Positions 31,487 through 44,745 of a DNA stretch of 64,000 nt are shown in pieces. Each line of letters opens with the position of its first letter. Positions within the stretch are counted from its first letter, which is position 1. Both the position numbers and the translations under genes were made by a program. Origin of the DNA: Ligustrum vulgare (taxonomy: Eukaryota > Streptophyta > Magnoliopsida > Lamiales > Oleaceae); the NCBI GenBank assembly GCA_963555705.1, contig OY743184.1:29978639-30042638 (forward strand). Reading direction: 5' to 3'. The notes beneath the pieces were generated by a model that did not search any database, was not told where the DNA came from, and saw nothing but the letters and a program-made list of their open reading frames with translations.

Positions 31487-33409
31487 ATGTCACAGAAGGA
31501 AGTTTCGTCGACGGAAAAGGATCTGCAAGACTTTAAAATGCTTGCAATGATGGAGGAACAGTTTGCAAAATTGGAGGCGAGGTTGGATGCCAAGTTGGAT
31601 GCAAAATTTGGTCCACAATCCGGCGTGAATGTGGAAAGGGAGAATAATCCGGGGGAGACACGTGGTGCGGGAATTGTTCAACCATGTCAAGATCAACCGC
31701 GCAATTTTCCTAATTTACGGAGACCACTAAGGTATGACTTCAACCCACAACTTAGAGCTAGGAATGAATGTGTTGAGGTTGTCGATAGTGATGAAGATAG
31801 TGGTGAATTGTATGTTACTAGTGTTGGTAGGAGACGAGATCGGGGAGAAAGACTCACGTGATAGGGGATATAGGAATGATCGTAGGGATGAGTTGAAGGC
31901 CCTTATGAGCAAACGATTTGTGACTGGACATCACTAATAGGGATCTCTACCAAAAACTACAAACCCTTTCCCAAGGTAGTAAGAGTGTGGAGGATTACCA
32001 TAGGGAGATGGAGGGTTCCATGATTAGGGCAAATATAGAGGAAGACCCGTAGGCAACTATGGCTAGGTTTTTAAATGGTTTAAATCGAGACATTGCTAAT
32101 GTTATTGTATTGTAGCATTATATCGATTTGGAGGAGATGCTTCACATGGCCATGAAGGTGGAGCGACAACTAAAAAGGAAGGGAACTTCCAAATTCTCTA
32201 CAAGTTCCAATTCTTTTGGTAAGTCTACATGGAGCGGGACTTCTAAAAATGATGGGGTTTTCCAGAAAAATAAATTTGAGACACCGAAGGGAAAAATAGA
32301 GCCACCCAACAAAGGTAAAATTGCTTCTGATTCTCAAACTCCTAGGACTAGAGATATTCGTTGTTTTAAATGTTCCGGCTTAGGACATATTTCTTCACAA
32401 TGTCCAAATAAACGAATATTGGTTATGCGTGACGGGGTATTAAGTTCGGAGGATGAGAAAGAGCGAGAAGTGGAGGATGAGTATAAGGATATGCCAGCTC
32501 TAGAGGATGTTAGTGAAAATGATGATGGGGACTATGTAGTAGCTAAATCACCTGTCACTAGGAGAGCCCTTAGTACTCGAGTTAAGGTGGAAGAGTCGGG
32601 TGAACAGCGAAAAAATATATTTCATACTAGGTACTTTGTGAATAACAAGGTGTGTAGTTTGATAATAGATGGTGGTAGTTGTGCGAACGTTGCTAGCACT
32701 ACTCTAGTGGAGAAATTGTGCCTACCTATACTAAAACACCCTAGGCCATATAAGCTACAGTGGTTAAATGAATCAGGTGAGATTAAGGTGAATAAACAAG
32801 TGGTAGTTGATTTGGCGATTGGGAAGTATGAAGATAGCGTGGTTTGTGATGTGGTACCACTACCAATGCATGCGGGGCACATCTTGTTGGGAAGGCCATG
32901 ACAGTTCGATAGGAAGGTTATTCATGATGGTTTTAAAAATAGGTATACCGTCACTAAGGATGGGAAAAATATCAAATTAATGCCTTTGTAACCTCAACAG
33001 GTCTATGAAGAACAATTGAAATTAAAAAGTGAGGAAGATAGAAAGAGGGTCCGGACCATGATCCCGGAAAAAGGAGAGTTGAGTGAACATAAGAGGGTCG
33101 GGACCACGATCCCGGAAAAAGGAGAGTGTGTGAAGAGTGCCAGTAAAAATAAAAGAGAGAAAACAAAAGTGAGCTTCTACGCAAAACAGAGTGATATCAC
33201 CAAAGCTATTTCTACAAATAAACCCGTGATTTTACTAATGTATAAGGAATCTCTCCTTGTACTTGATGAAGCTAACCACTCCCTCCCCAGTTTAGCTGTG
33301 TCTTTTTTGCAGGAATATGCCGATTTATTTCCCGAGGAGATTCCTAGTGGGCTGCCGCCCATTCGAGGGATTGAACACCAGATTGACTTCTTTCCGGGAG
33401 CAGTCATTC
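31487..33409 (+). pseudogene. gag: P-I gag-protease, broken
   Basis: Head MSQKEVSSTEKD with LDAKLDAKFG repeats, then a deletion of most of the gag core. The frame resumes around MEEMLHMAMKVERQ, with zinc knuckle CFKCSGLGHISSQC (about 32362-32403) and protease IIDGGSCANVAS (about 32660-32695). The active-site form DGG is shared by all P-I copies here. The linker holds EKGE repeats. Stops include one near 31860, TAG at 32050, TAG near 32113, TGA at 32899 and TAA near 32988. It ends at the solo LTR. Confidence 0.9.
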
Positions 33410-34325
33410 TGATGAGTTTCGGAGTGGCTCGAATAACGTTGACCCGTTGCACGTGGCCGTAGGACCAATAACGAGACAAAGAGCCAAAAGAATCAAGCAG
33501 GCAATGCAAGGATTCATGCAAGCGTGGATGGACGAGTGCTCTAGTGCAAAGACTTTATTTACGTTGCATAAGAATGTGGAAGAGGAGCCAAAGTTATTGC
33601 ATTGCATTTGGATCAAGGAAGAACAAGAAATTGGGCAGCAGCTGAGTCACGGCCGTAAAGACTGAAATCACGGCCGTAACGGATTCACGGCCGTAAAGCA
33701 AATATTACGGCCGTAACACTACAATGGCGAAATTTTGCAGAAGAGGACTTACGGCCGTAACCCACATCTTCACGGCCGTAAAGAGTTTGGTATCTTTTAG
33801 TTCAGAATGTTGATTACGGCCGTAAAGGTCATTTTCACGGCCGTAACATATGTTGTCAATTTTTAATCCGTAGCGTGATTACGGCCGTAAAGGTTGTTTT
33901 CACGGCCGTAAATTAGGTTCCGAATTTTAAGTTAATATTAGGCGTTTTTAGCTTTTTAGTTTAGGTTGAATTCTAGTTTATTTTTAGTTGCTTTATTTTC
34001 TTTGCCTATATATATGGCTTTATTCAGCATTGTAAAACACAACTTTATTCTTGAGATTAATGATATTGAAGGTGAGATATTCCCTTATATTTTCTTCGTG
34101 TTCTCGTCGAACAAATTGAACTTATCAAAGGATTTGACAACCTTTGTGGCGTTCCCCCTTTGTGATTCTTATCTCCGCATCGTAACGGGTTTTGGGTTTA
34201 ATATACCCATAGTTCTTGCGTCGTGAGGTCGGGGTTGCATTGTTACCGTCTACTATCTTGGATTTTAGAGCTTTCCGGCGTTTAATTCCGCGTGTTCTTG
34301 GTGATCCCCATAACGGATCACATCA
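33410..34325 (+). repeat. P-I solo LTR (916 bp), TSD CATTC
   Basis: Flanked by CATTC at 33405-33409 and 34326-34330; the host reading is restored when it is removed. It has the best-preserved palindrome array: ten ACGGCCGTAA copies between 33651 and 33920. TATA-like TATATATGG lies near 34007. Pol C-terminal coding (GPITRQRAKRIKQAMQGF) occupies the first 150 bases. Confidence 0.95.
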
Positions 34326-34771
34326 CATTCCAAACAGGCCAGCTTATAGGAGCAATCCAGAAGAGACCAAAGAGCTACAAAAGCAGGTTGAAGAGCTGTT
34401 GAAAAAGGGCTATGTTAGGGAAAGCATGAGCCCATGTGCAGTACCAGTTTTGTTGGTGCCAAAAAAAGATGGGACTTGGAGGATGTGCGTGGATTGTAGA
34501 GCAGTCAACAATATTACGGTAAAGTATCGCCATCCCATACCTAGACTTGACGACATGCTTGGTGAACTATATGGTGAACTATATGGTGCTTGTATATTTA
34601 GCAAAATAGACCTTAAGAGTGGTTATCACAAAATTCGAATGAAAGAAGGTGCTGAATGGAAAACCGCCTTCAAAACCAAATATGGTTTATACGAATGGAT
34701 GGTTATGCCATTCGGCCTCTCAAATGCACCTAGCACTTTTATGAGACTAATTAACCATGTTTTACGGGCTG
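34326..34771 (+). pseudogene. pol: P-I RT N-terminal fragment
   Basis: Continues the pol frame from 33409: [68 protein letters not shown]. It has a duplicated ELYG motif and stops at NHVLRAV before the YFDD motif, joined to an LTR through the short shared bases GCTGTTCTG. Confidence 0.9.
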
Positions 34772-34946
34772 TTCTGCCCAAATTGTGCGCTGATAATTAT
34801 GGAAGTTACGGCCGTAAAAGCCTTTCTGCCTTGATTTTCGATCCTTTGACATGATTTGAATCTCGACTCGAGCCCAACATGAAGAATATTGTTGAATTGC
34901 CCGTATCTTGATTTCTCATTTTTGACGCCTTTTCCGGATCACATCA
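34772..34946 (-). repeat. P-II LTR 5' fragment, inverted
   Basis: Matches 47808-48008. Ends at TTCCGGATCACATCA (plus strand), the reverse of the P-II LTR start. Confidence 0.82.
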
Positions 34947-35578
34947 TCCCCTCTTCCTTTAAGATGATTCGTCCCGAATCATAACATTGTTCTTAACTTC
35001 TTTTCATATTCACATCATCCCCTCTTCCTTTAAGATGATTTGTCCCGAATCATAAAGCTGTTCTTGGCTTACTCACTTAGTTTAGCCTCGAACCTTCTTC
35101 GTACAAGCAATGTTTGATCTTTGACGTTCTCCGAACTTGCTTGACTTCTTGTTTTGGCTTGAATTATAGATTTTCCCGTCAAGCCCACCCTGATTCGTAC
35201 CATTCCCTCCTTCTTTAGGACGATTCGTCCCGAATCATGGTTTTGTTCTTGAAAAATCAAACTATACCTCCTGGATCAAACGGAAAATTGTCGATTCCCT
35301 GACATGCATTCAATAAATAATGCTGCTCCAATATGTAGACAAGAAGGTATTGAAACAGGAGGGGAATTGACCAAGGTTGATGTAAATCAAACTTCCATGC
35401 AAAAAACCTGCAATAAAGATTTAAAAAAAAATGGGGGGGGGGGGGGGGGAAATGTTAGAATCTCCATGCACAAGGTATGGATCCTTGTACTCATGATACA
35501 AAACCTCCACATATTTTTTTCCCACCCCGAGGCCCTTCTTGTCGCCTTCAAAAGTCAATATACTTTCTTGCTCATTCT
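34947..35578 (-). pseudogene. P-II internal 3' part, inverted and decayed
   Basis: Contains two polypurine/71-bp units (34947-35050), the C-terminal end of the P-II acidic ORF (about 35270-35578) with many stops, and a 17-G run at 35433-35449 where sister copies have GGGGAGGG. It ends abruptly against P-I gag at 35578. Confidence 0.75.
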
Positions 35579-38500
35579 TTCTTGGGTAGGAGAAGAGGTC
35601 GAGGTGGTCGGCGTGGAAGGGGCAATAGGCGTGAATATAGGGATGATGATGGGATGGATAGAAGCCTGGAAAACATTAAAATGTCTATACCAGCTTTCCA
35701 GGGTAAATGTCTATACCTTGAGTGGGAGAAGAAGGTCGAACTAATTTTTGAGTGCCATAACTACTCAGAGGAAAAGAAGGTGAAGTTAGCCGTTATAGAG
35801 TTCGCAGATTATGCACTTGTGTGGTGGGATCAATTAGTGACAAGTAGGAGGAGAAACCGTGAACGACCTGTTGACGCCTGGAACGAGTTGAAGGGTTTCA
35901 TGAGAAAAAGGTTTGTGCCCAACCATTACTATAGGGACTTGTACCAGAAACTACAAACTTTGTCTCAGGGTTCGAAGAGTGTTGAGGAATACCATAAAGA
36001 GATGGAGATTGCTATGATCCGAGCGAATATTGAGGAGGACTCGGAGGCCACAATGGCCAGGTTTTTGAGTGGTTTGAACAGGGACATTGCAAATGTAATA
36101 GAACTGCAACATTATGTTGAACTGGAGGATATGTTGCACATGGCGATGAAGGTGGAGAGGCAGCTGAAGAGGAAATGAACAGCAAAGTACTCGTCGGGTT
36201 CCACTCCTTGGAAACCTACGTGGAGTGGAAATAACAAAAATGAAGGAGCTGCTCAAAAGGGGAAGCCAGAACCACCAAAGGCTCGAGAGGAGTCTACCAA
36301 TAAAGGTAACCCCGCTTCTAACTTTCAACCTCCTAGAAGTAGGGACATCTAGTGTTTTAGGTGTATGGGAATCGGGCACATTGCATCACAATGCCCGAAC
36401 AAGAAAATAATGCTTGTGCGAAATGGGGTGGTGGTGTCGGAGGATGAGGTTGAGGATGATGATGAGTTTAGGGACATGCCTGCCTTAGAAGAAGCTAGTG
36501 ATTGTGATGATGGAGGTTATCCTGTAGCACAATCCCTTATTACTAGGCGTGCCCTTAGTACCCAATTTCTCTTGTTGAGAAATTGTGTTTACCTATTATC
36601 AAACACCCTAGGCCTTATAAATTACAGTGGCTGAATGAGTCCGGTGAGATAAAAGTAAATAAGTAGGTGTTAATCAACCTTTCTATCGGGAAATACGAGG
36701 ATGAGTTAATTTGTGATGTGGTTCCAATGCATGCTGGACACATCCTGGTTGGTCGGCCATGGAAATATGACAGGAGGGTGGTACATGACGGGTACAAAAA
36801 TAGATACAGTTTTACGAAGGATGGGAAAAGCATTCGACTTATGTCATTTACTCCACAGCAAGTTTATGAGGATCAGCTGAAACTAAAAAGTGAGGAAGAG
36901 AAGACAAAGAGAGTTGGGACCCCGATCCCAGAAAATGGAGAGCTGAGTTTTCAAAAGAGAGTTGGGACCACGATCCCAGAAAAAGGAGAGCTGAGAGAAA
37001 AACAGAGAGTTGAGGGTTCCACCTCAGAAAAAGGAGAGCGAGTGACGAGTGCCAGAAAAGAAAGATGAGAGAAAACCAAAGTGAGCTTCCTAGCCAAAAA
37101 GAGTGATATCAAAAGAGCTGCCCTCGACCACCAACCAATGGTCTTACTAATGTACAAGGACTCCTTCCTTGCGAGCAGGTGACACTAACTCTTCCCTCCC
37201 CCATTTAGCTGTTTCTCTTTTACAGGAATTTGATGATGCATTCCCGGAAGACATACCCAGTGGGCTGCCACCCATTCGGGGCATCGAGCACCAGATTGAT
37301 TTCGTACCGGGAGCTGTCATTCCAAATAGGCCTGCATATAGAAGCAATCCGGAGGAAACAAAGTTGTTGTTGAGCAAGTTGACGAGTTGTTGAGCAAGGG
37401 CTACGTTCGAGAAAGCATGAGCCCATGCGCGGTGCCGGTCTTATTGGTGCCCAAGAAGGATGGAACCTGGAGGATGTGCGTGGATTGTAGGGCCATCAAC
37501 AATATCACGGTAAAGTATCGCCATCCTATACCTAGGTTAGATGACATGCTTGATGAATTGTATGGTTCATGCGTCTTTAGTAAAATTGACCTTAAGAGTG
37601 GATATCACCAAATACGCATGAAAGAGGGGGACGAATGGAAAAGTGCATTCAAGACCAAATACGGGCTTTATGAATGGTTAGTTATGCCGTTGGGTCTCAC
37701 CAATGCACCTAGTACACTCATGAGGTTGATGAACCATGTTTTACGAGCTTTCATTGGTAAATTTGTGGTCGTGTATTTTGATGACATTTTAATTTATAGT
37801 AAGAATGTAGAAGAGCATGTTAGGCATTTGAGGTTTGTACTTGATGTTTTACGCACTGAAAATTTGTATGCTAACTTTAAAAAGTGTACGTTTTGCATCG
37901 ATAAGGTCATATTCCTTGGTTATGTTGTTGGTAAGGATGGTATTGCGGTTGATGAGGAGAAAATCCGAGCTATTCGGGAATGGCCAACAACAAAGAGTGT
38001 AACCGAGGTAAGGAGTTTTCATGGGTTAGCAAGTTTTTATAAAGTTTTTATAGGCGGTTTGTGAAAGATTTCAGTACAATCTCCACACCTCTCACTGAGG
38101 TAATTAAAAAGAGTGTGGGTTTCCGTTGGGGGGATGAACAGGAAAATGCCTTTGCGTTTCTTAAAGATGCCTTATGTTTTGCACCAGTCTTAGCATTACA
38201 TAATTTTAACCAAATCTTCGAGATTGAATGTGATGCATCAGGAATAGGGATTGGAGCTGTTCTTATGCAGGAAAAGAGGCCAATAGCTTATTTCAGTGAA
38301 AAGCTGAGCGGGGCAGCGTTGAACTATCCAACGTATGATAAGGAGCTTTATGCTCTTGTCAGGGCATTGGAGACTTGGCAACATTACCTCTGGCCAAAAG
38401 AATTTGTCATCCACACGGATCACGAGTCATTAAAGCACCTCAAGGGGCAAGGTGAGTTAAACAAAAGACATGCCCGATGGATGGAGTTTGTGGAGACTTT

Positions 38501-39839
38501 TCCTTATTCAATACAAACACGGTAAGGAAAATATAGTTGCAGATGCGTTGTCAAGACGGTATGTGCTCCTTAATTCATTGAATGCTAAATTATTGGGATT
38601 TGAATATGTTCGAGATTATTATGCGAACGATCAGGATTTTTCCTCTATTTATGTCTCTTGCGAAAAGGGAGCGTTTGATAGATTTTATAGGCATGATGGT
38701 TATTTGTTTAAGGAAAATAAATTGTGTGTGCCTAGTTGTTCTATGCGTGAGTTGTTAGTACGTGAAGCTCACGGGGGTGGTTTGATGGGTCATTTTGTTG
38801 TTTTAAAAACATTGGAAACGTTGAAGGAACATTTTTATTGGCCTAGGATGAAACGGGATGTTCACCAAATTTGTAAGAAATCCATAACTTGTAAACAGGC
38901 CAAGTCTAGGGTATTACCACATGGCTTGTACACTCCTCTACCAGTTCCTAGTGAGCCTTGGGTAGATATATCCATGGACTTTGTGTTAGGATTGCCTAGG
39001 ACCAAAAAAGGTCGGGATTCCATTTTTGTGGTGGTGGACAGGTTTAGTAAAATGGCACACTTCATTCCTTGCCATAAAACTGATGATGCCGTGAACATAG
39101 CTGACTTATTCTTTAGGTAAGTTTTCAGACTACATGGGGTGCCTAGGAGTATAGTGTCTGACAGAGATGTCAAATTCCTTAGTTACTTCTGGAAGGTTCT
39201 GTGGGGAAAAATGCGTACTAAACTATTGTTTTCCACTACATGCCATCCTCAAACGGATGGTCAGACGGAAGTAGTCAATAGGACGTTAACACAACTCTTG
39301 CGTGTTGTCATAAATAAAAATTTGAAGAGTTGGGAGGAATGTTTACCATTTGTGGAGTTTGCATATAACAGAGCTATACATTCTACTACTACTTACTCTC
39401 CTTTTGAAATTGTGTATGGCTTCAATCCACTAACCCCTTTGAACCTAATTCCTTTGCCTGTAGATGACAGGAACAGTTTAGATGGCAAGAAGAAAGCCGA
39501 GCTTGTGAAGTCACTCCATGAAAAGGTCAGGCTACAAATAGAAAAGAAGAATGAGCACTATGCGTCCCATGCGAATAAGGGTAGGAAGCAGGTGATTTTT
39601 GAACCAGGCGATTGGGTGTGGGTTCACATGCGAAAGGAACGATTTCCAGCACAACGGAAGTCTAAGCTACAGCCTAGAGGAGATGGGCCGTTTCAAGTCA
39701 TTGAGAGAATCAATGACAATGCTTATAAGTTGGATCTCCCAGGTGAGTATAATATATCTGCTACTTTTAACGTTGCTGATCTCTCTTTGTTTGATGCAGG
39801 TGATGATTCGAGGACGAATCCTTTACAACAGGGAGGGAA
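35579..39839 (+). pseudogene. pol: P-I gag-pol, copy 3, broken
   Basis: Gag from the Arg/Gly stretch (RGRGGRRGRGN), core with a short deletion, TGA at 36176, TAG near 36350, zinc knuckle, then a deletion of about 170 bp that removes the protease site. Linker with EKGE repeats and a TGA at 37066. RT with VYFDD (about 37770), an 11-bp duplication near 38045, RNase H and integrase. Integrase has DISMDF (38965s), a TAA at 39118 and then a clean frame 39139-40095 with [18 protein letters not shown] and the tail into the LTR. From about 37370 to 38640 it is nearly identical to copy 5 at an offset of 6123, including shared lesions. Confidence 0.9.
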
Positions 39840-40676
39840 TGATGAGTACCTGAGTGACCCAACGAGTAAGGACCCGTTGCATGTACCAGTGGGACCAATA
39901 ACGAGGCTGAGGGCTAACAAGATCAAGCAGGCAATGCAGGGGTTTATGCAAGTTTGGGTGGATGAATATTCAAATGCATGGTCAAAAACTCCGTTTTTAA
40001 TGCATGACAATATGGAAGATGCGCCAAAACCATTACAAGGCATTTGGGTCAAAGAACAAGGAGGAAACAATTCAGAGGGCCTTTTACGGCCGTAAGGTTT
40101 GGCGTTACGGCCGTAACTTTGCTATCGCACGGCCGTAACAATCATTTCACGGCCGTAATGGAGATGCAGTTATTTTTATTCAGAAGGTGACTTACGGCCG
40201 TAAGCACCAATGTCACGACCGTAAGAGATAAAAACAGTTTTAGACCCGAGGGTCAATTACGGCCGTAAACACATATGTTACGGCCGTAAACATGCGCCGC
40301 TTCTTATTTTAGGTATTTTGCGGCTAGGTTATTTTGGACGCGTTTTTGGACTATATTAGCTTTTCTTTGTCATTGTAAACAGCACAACTTTTATGATTAA
40401 TGAGATTGCTTGAATTAGGTGAGTTTATCCCTGTTCTTCTTCGTTCTTGATTGAACCCCTTGAACTTATCAAAGGATTTGACAACCTTTGTGGCGTTCAC
40501 CCCTTTATGGTTCTTCATTCCGCATCTTAACGGGTCTTGGATTTGATACATCCTTGGTTCTTGAGTCGTGAGTGTCGGGTCATATTGTTATCGTCAATTG
40601 ATCTGGATTTGGAACTTTCCAAGTGTTTAATTCAATTTCCGCGAGATCCCGTGATTCCCCAACAAGAATCACATCA
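39840..40676 (+). repeat. P-I LTR shared between two internal regions (837 bp)
   Basis: TGATGAGTACCTG to AACAAGAATCACATCA. It is preceded by the tract AACAGGGAGGGAA (so 3' LTR of copy 3) and followed by a primer site (so 5' LTR of copy 5). Palindromes lie at about 40085-40290. Confidence 0.93.
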
Positions 40677-40678
40677 TT

Positions 40679-40690
40679 TGGTATCAGAGC
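40679..40690 (+). other. P-I primer binding site
   Basis: TGGTATCAGAGC, an exact tRNA-iMet type site. Confidence 0.93.
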
Positions 40691-41281
40691 TTGGCTCTAA
40701 ATCCAGGTTTTGATATAATTCTTGTTTTGTTTCATTTCTTTTCTCCATTAGATTTCATTGTTCTTGAGCCATCGTTGAATCAATAGTAAATTCTTGGGTT
40801 TCTCGAAATTCTTCACTATTTCAAGATTGGTCTAGTTTCAATTTTGTTATTATTGATTGTTCTTGATTAGCAAAAAAAAAAAAAGTGATCATTATTGAAG
40901 AGCACAATCAAGAACACAATTCCATATTCAAGAAGATCTTTCTTGATACCTTTTATTTTTCCCACATTCTTAGTTTTTTCTTCATCCATCACTACTTTCA
41001 CATTCTTTCATTCCAGTTACATCAATTTTCTTGAGTCCAATATTCCATCAAATCTTCTTTTCTTCTGTTTGTGTCTTGCACCTTGGGTTCATTCCACAAG
41101 GACCAAATCCGTGACTAGTTTGGTGTGTTCTTTGAGAACTTGAGGAACGGGATAGAGAGGAAAAAGGCAGAGTGGTGAGATCAATAGAGGGAAAAAGCCG
41201 AATAGAGTGATACACGAGTGCTAAACACGTGAGGATATATTTTTCTTGAAAAATTATATTTTTTTCTTTTGATCACTAACC
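40691..41281 (+). other. P-I untranslated leader
   Basis: About 590 bp with no gene; closely matches 28690-29267. Confidence 0.7.
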
Positions 41282-44200
41282 ATGTCACAGAAAGACGCAT
41301 CATCGACAGGGGAGGATAACCAACAGTTCCACTTCCTTGCAATGTTGGAAAAACGATTCGAGAAGTTGGATGCGAGGTTGGGGGAAATTAAAAACTCTGT
41401 GGACACGAATAGTGCGGATATTGCCCAACTACATAGAGAACAGCAGCGCACGGCTCCTAATATCCGGAGGCCGCAAAGGTATGACCGTAATCCTAGAAAT
41501 GGAGATTGGGATGATGATGATGATGTTGAGATAGGTGATAGTGTTGATGATGATAGTGGAAATGTGTCGGTGGCTAGCTTGGGTAGGAGAAGTGGTCGAG
41601 GTGGTCGGCGTGGAAGGGGCAATAGGCGTGAATATAGGGATGATGATGGGATGGATAGAAGCCTGGAAAACATTAAAATGTCTATACCAGCTTTCCAGGG
41701 TAAAAGTGATCCGGAGGTGTACCTTGAGTGGGAGAAGAAGGTCGAACTAATTTTTGAGTGCCATAACTACTCAGAGGAAAAGAAGGTGAAGTTAGCCGTT
41801 ATAGAGTTCGCAGATTATGCACTTGTGTGGTGGGATCAATTAGTGACAAGTAGGAGGAGAAACCGTGAATGACCAGTTGAGGCCTGGAACGAGTTGAAGG
41901 GTTTCATGAGAAAAAGGTTTGTGCCCAACCATTACTATAGGGACTTGTACCAGAAAATCCAAACTTTGTCTCAGGGTTCGAAGAGTGTTCAGGAATACCA
42001 TAAAGAGATGGAGATTTCTATGATCCGAGCAAATATTGAGGAGGACCCGGAGGCCACAATGGCCAGGTTTTTGAGTGGTTTGAACAGGGACATTGCAAAT
42101 GTAACAGAACTGCAACATTATGTTGAACTGGAGGATATGGTGCACATGGCGATGAAGGTGGAGAGGCAGCTGAAGAGGAAAGGAATAGCGAAGTACTCGT
42201 CGGGTTCCACTCCTTCGAAACCTACGTGGAGTGGAAATAACAAAAATGAAGGAGCTGCTCAAAAGGGGAAGCCAGAACCACCAAAGGCTCGAGAGGAGTC
42301 TACCAATAAAGGTAACCCCGCTTCTAACTTTCAACCTCCTAGAAGTAGGGACATCAAGTGTTTTAGGTGTATGGGAATCGGGCACATTGCATCACAATGC
42401 CCGAACAAGAAAATAATGCTTGTGCGAAATGGGGTGGTGGTGTCGGAGGATGAGGTTGAGGATGATGATGAGTTTAGGGACATGCCTGCCTTAGAAGAAG
42501 CTAGTGATTGTGATGATGGAGGTTATGCGGTAGCTCAATCCCTTATTACTAGGCGTGCCCTTAGTACCCAAATTAAGGTGGAGGAATCGGGTGAGCAAAG
42601 GGAAAACATATTCCATACTAGATGCTTTGTTAATAATAAAGTGTGTAGTTTGATCATTGATGGGGGGAGTTGTACCAACGTGGTTAGTGCCACTCTTGTT
42701 GAGAAATTGTGTTTACCTATTATCAAACACCCTAGGCCTTATAAATTACAGTGGCTGAATGAGTCCGGTGAGATAAAAGTAAATAAGCAGGTGTTAATCA
42801 ACCTTTCTATCGGGAAATACGAGGATGAGTTAATTTGTGATGTGGTTCCAATGCATGCTGGACACATCCTGTTGGGTCGGCCATGGAAATATGACGGGAG
42901 GGTGGTACATGACGGGTACAAAAATAGATACAGTTTTACGAAGGATGGGAAAAGCATTCGACTTATGCCATTGACTCCACAGCAAGTTTATGAGGATCAG
43001 CTGAAACTAAAAAGTGAGGAAGAGAAGACAAAGAGAGTTGGGACCCCGATCCCAGAAAAAGGAGAGCTGAGTGTTCAAAAGAGAGTTGGGACCACGATCC
43101 CAGAAAAAGGAGAGCTGAGAGAAAAACAGAGAGTTGAGGGTTCCACCTCAGAAAAAGGAGAGCGAGTGACGAGTGCCAGAAAAGAAAGAGGAGAGAAAAT
43201 CAAAGTGAGCTTCCTAGCCAAAAAGAGTGATATCAAAAGAGCTGCCCTCGACCACCAACCAATGGTCTTACTAATGTACAAGGACTCCTTCCTTGCGCTC
43301 GGTGACACTAACTCTTCCCTCCCCCATTTAGCTGTTTCTCTTTTACAGGAATTTGATGATGCATTCCCGGAAGACATACCCAGTGGGCTGCCACCCATTC
43401 GGGGCATCGAGCACCAGATTGATTTCGTACCGGGAGCTGTCATTCCAAATAGGCCTGCATATAGAAGCAATCCGGAGGAAACAAAGTTGTTGTTGAGCAA
43501 GTTGACGAGTTGTTGAGCAAGGGCTACGTTCGAGAAAGCATGAGCCCATGTGCGGTGCCGGTCTTATTGGTGCCCAAGAAGGATGGAACCTGGAGGATGT
43601 GCGTGGATTGTAGGGCCATCAACAATATCACGGTAAAGTATCGCCATCCTATACCTAGGTTAGATGACATGCTTGATGAATTGTATGGTTCATGCGTCTT
43701 CAGTAAAATTGACCTTAACAGTGGATATCACCAAATACGCATGAAAGAGGGGGACGAATGGAAGACTGCATTCAAGACCAAATACGGGCTTTATGAATGG
43801 TTAGTTACGCCGTTCGGTCTCACCAATGCACCTAGTACACTCATGAGGTTGATGAACCATGTTTTACGAGCTTTCATTGGTAAATTTGTGGTCGTGTATT
43901 TTGATGACATTTTAATTTATAGTAAGAATGTAGAAGAGCATGTTAGGCATTTGAGGTTTGTACTTGATGTTTTACGCACTGAAAATTTGTATGCTAACTT
44001 TAAAAAGTGTACGTTTTGCATCGATAAGGTCATATTCCTTGGTTATGTTGTTGGTAAGGATGGTATTGCGGTTGATGAGGAGAAAATCCGAGCTATTCGG
44101 GAATGGCCAACAACAAAGAGTGTAACCGAGGTAAGGAGTTTTCATGGGTTAGCAAGTTTTTATAAAGTTTTTATAGGCGGTTTGTGAAAGATTTCAGTAC

Positions 44201-44745
44201 AATCTCCACACCTCTCACTGAGGTAATTAAAAAGAGTGTGGGTTTCCGTTGGGGGGATGAACAGGAAAATGCCTTTGCGTTTCTTAAAGATGCCTTATGT
44301 TTTGCACCAGTCTTAGCATTACATAATTTTAACCAAATCTTCGAGATTGAATGTGATGCATCAGGAATAGGGATTGGAGCTGTTCTTATGCAGGAAAAGA
44401 GGCCAATAGCTTATTTCAGTGAAAAGCTGAGCGGGGCAGCGTTGAACTATCCAACGTATGATAAGGAGCTTTATGCTCTTGTCAGGGCATTGGAGACTTG
44501 GCAACGTTACCTCTGGCCAAAAGAATTTGTCATCCACACGGATCACGAGTCATTAAAGCACCTCAAGGGGCAAGGTAAGTTAAACAAAAGACATGCCCGA
44601 TGGATGGAGTTTGTGGAGACTTTTCCTTATTCAATACAAACACGGTAAGGAAAATATAGTTGCAGATGCGTTGTCAAGACGGTATGTGCTCCTTAATTCA
44701 TTGAATGCTAAATTATTGGGATTTGAATATGTTCGAGATTATTAT
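41282..44745 (+). pseudogene. pol: P-I gag-pol, copy 5: near-complete gag-protease, broken RT-RNase H, truncated
   Basis: The gag-protease frame 41282-43516 has only one stop (TGA 41870-41872). It shows head, acidic DDDDV stretch, RGRGGRRGRGN, core (WEKKVELIFE, YALVWWDQL, QGSKSVQEYHKEMEI), zinc knuckle CFRCMGIGHIASQC (42359-42400), protease IIDGGSCTNVV (about 42652-42690) and a linker with repeated GTPIPEKGE/GTTIPEKGE. A corrupted stretch near 43490 shifts the frame. RT (43510-44187) has VYFDD and an 11-bp duplication at its end. RNase H (44184-44648) is followed by a small deletion. The copy stops at 44745 before integrase, replaced by P-II leader. Confidence 0.92.

Noticed and set aside
33651..33920. 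ACGGCCGT/CGGCCG clusters as cloning-site artefacts
   Set aside because: They occur in dozens of diverged, independently mutated LTR copies across 45 kb, so they are native.
35433..35449. Run of 17 G (and 12 G at 16532-16543) as a possible G-quadruplex signal
   Set aside because: Sister copies have GGGGAGGG, so this is slippage or a sequencing error in a decayed element.
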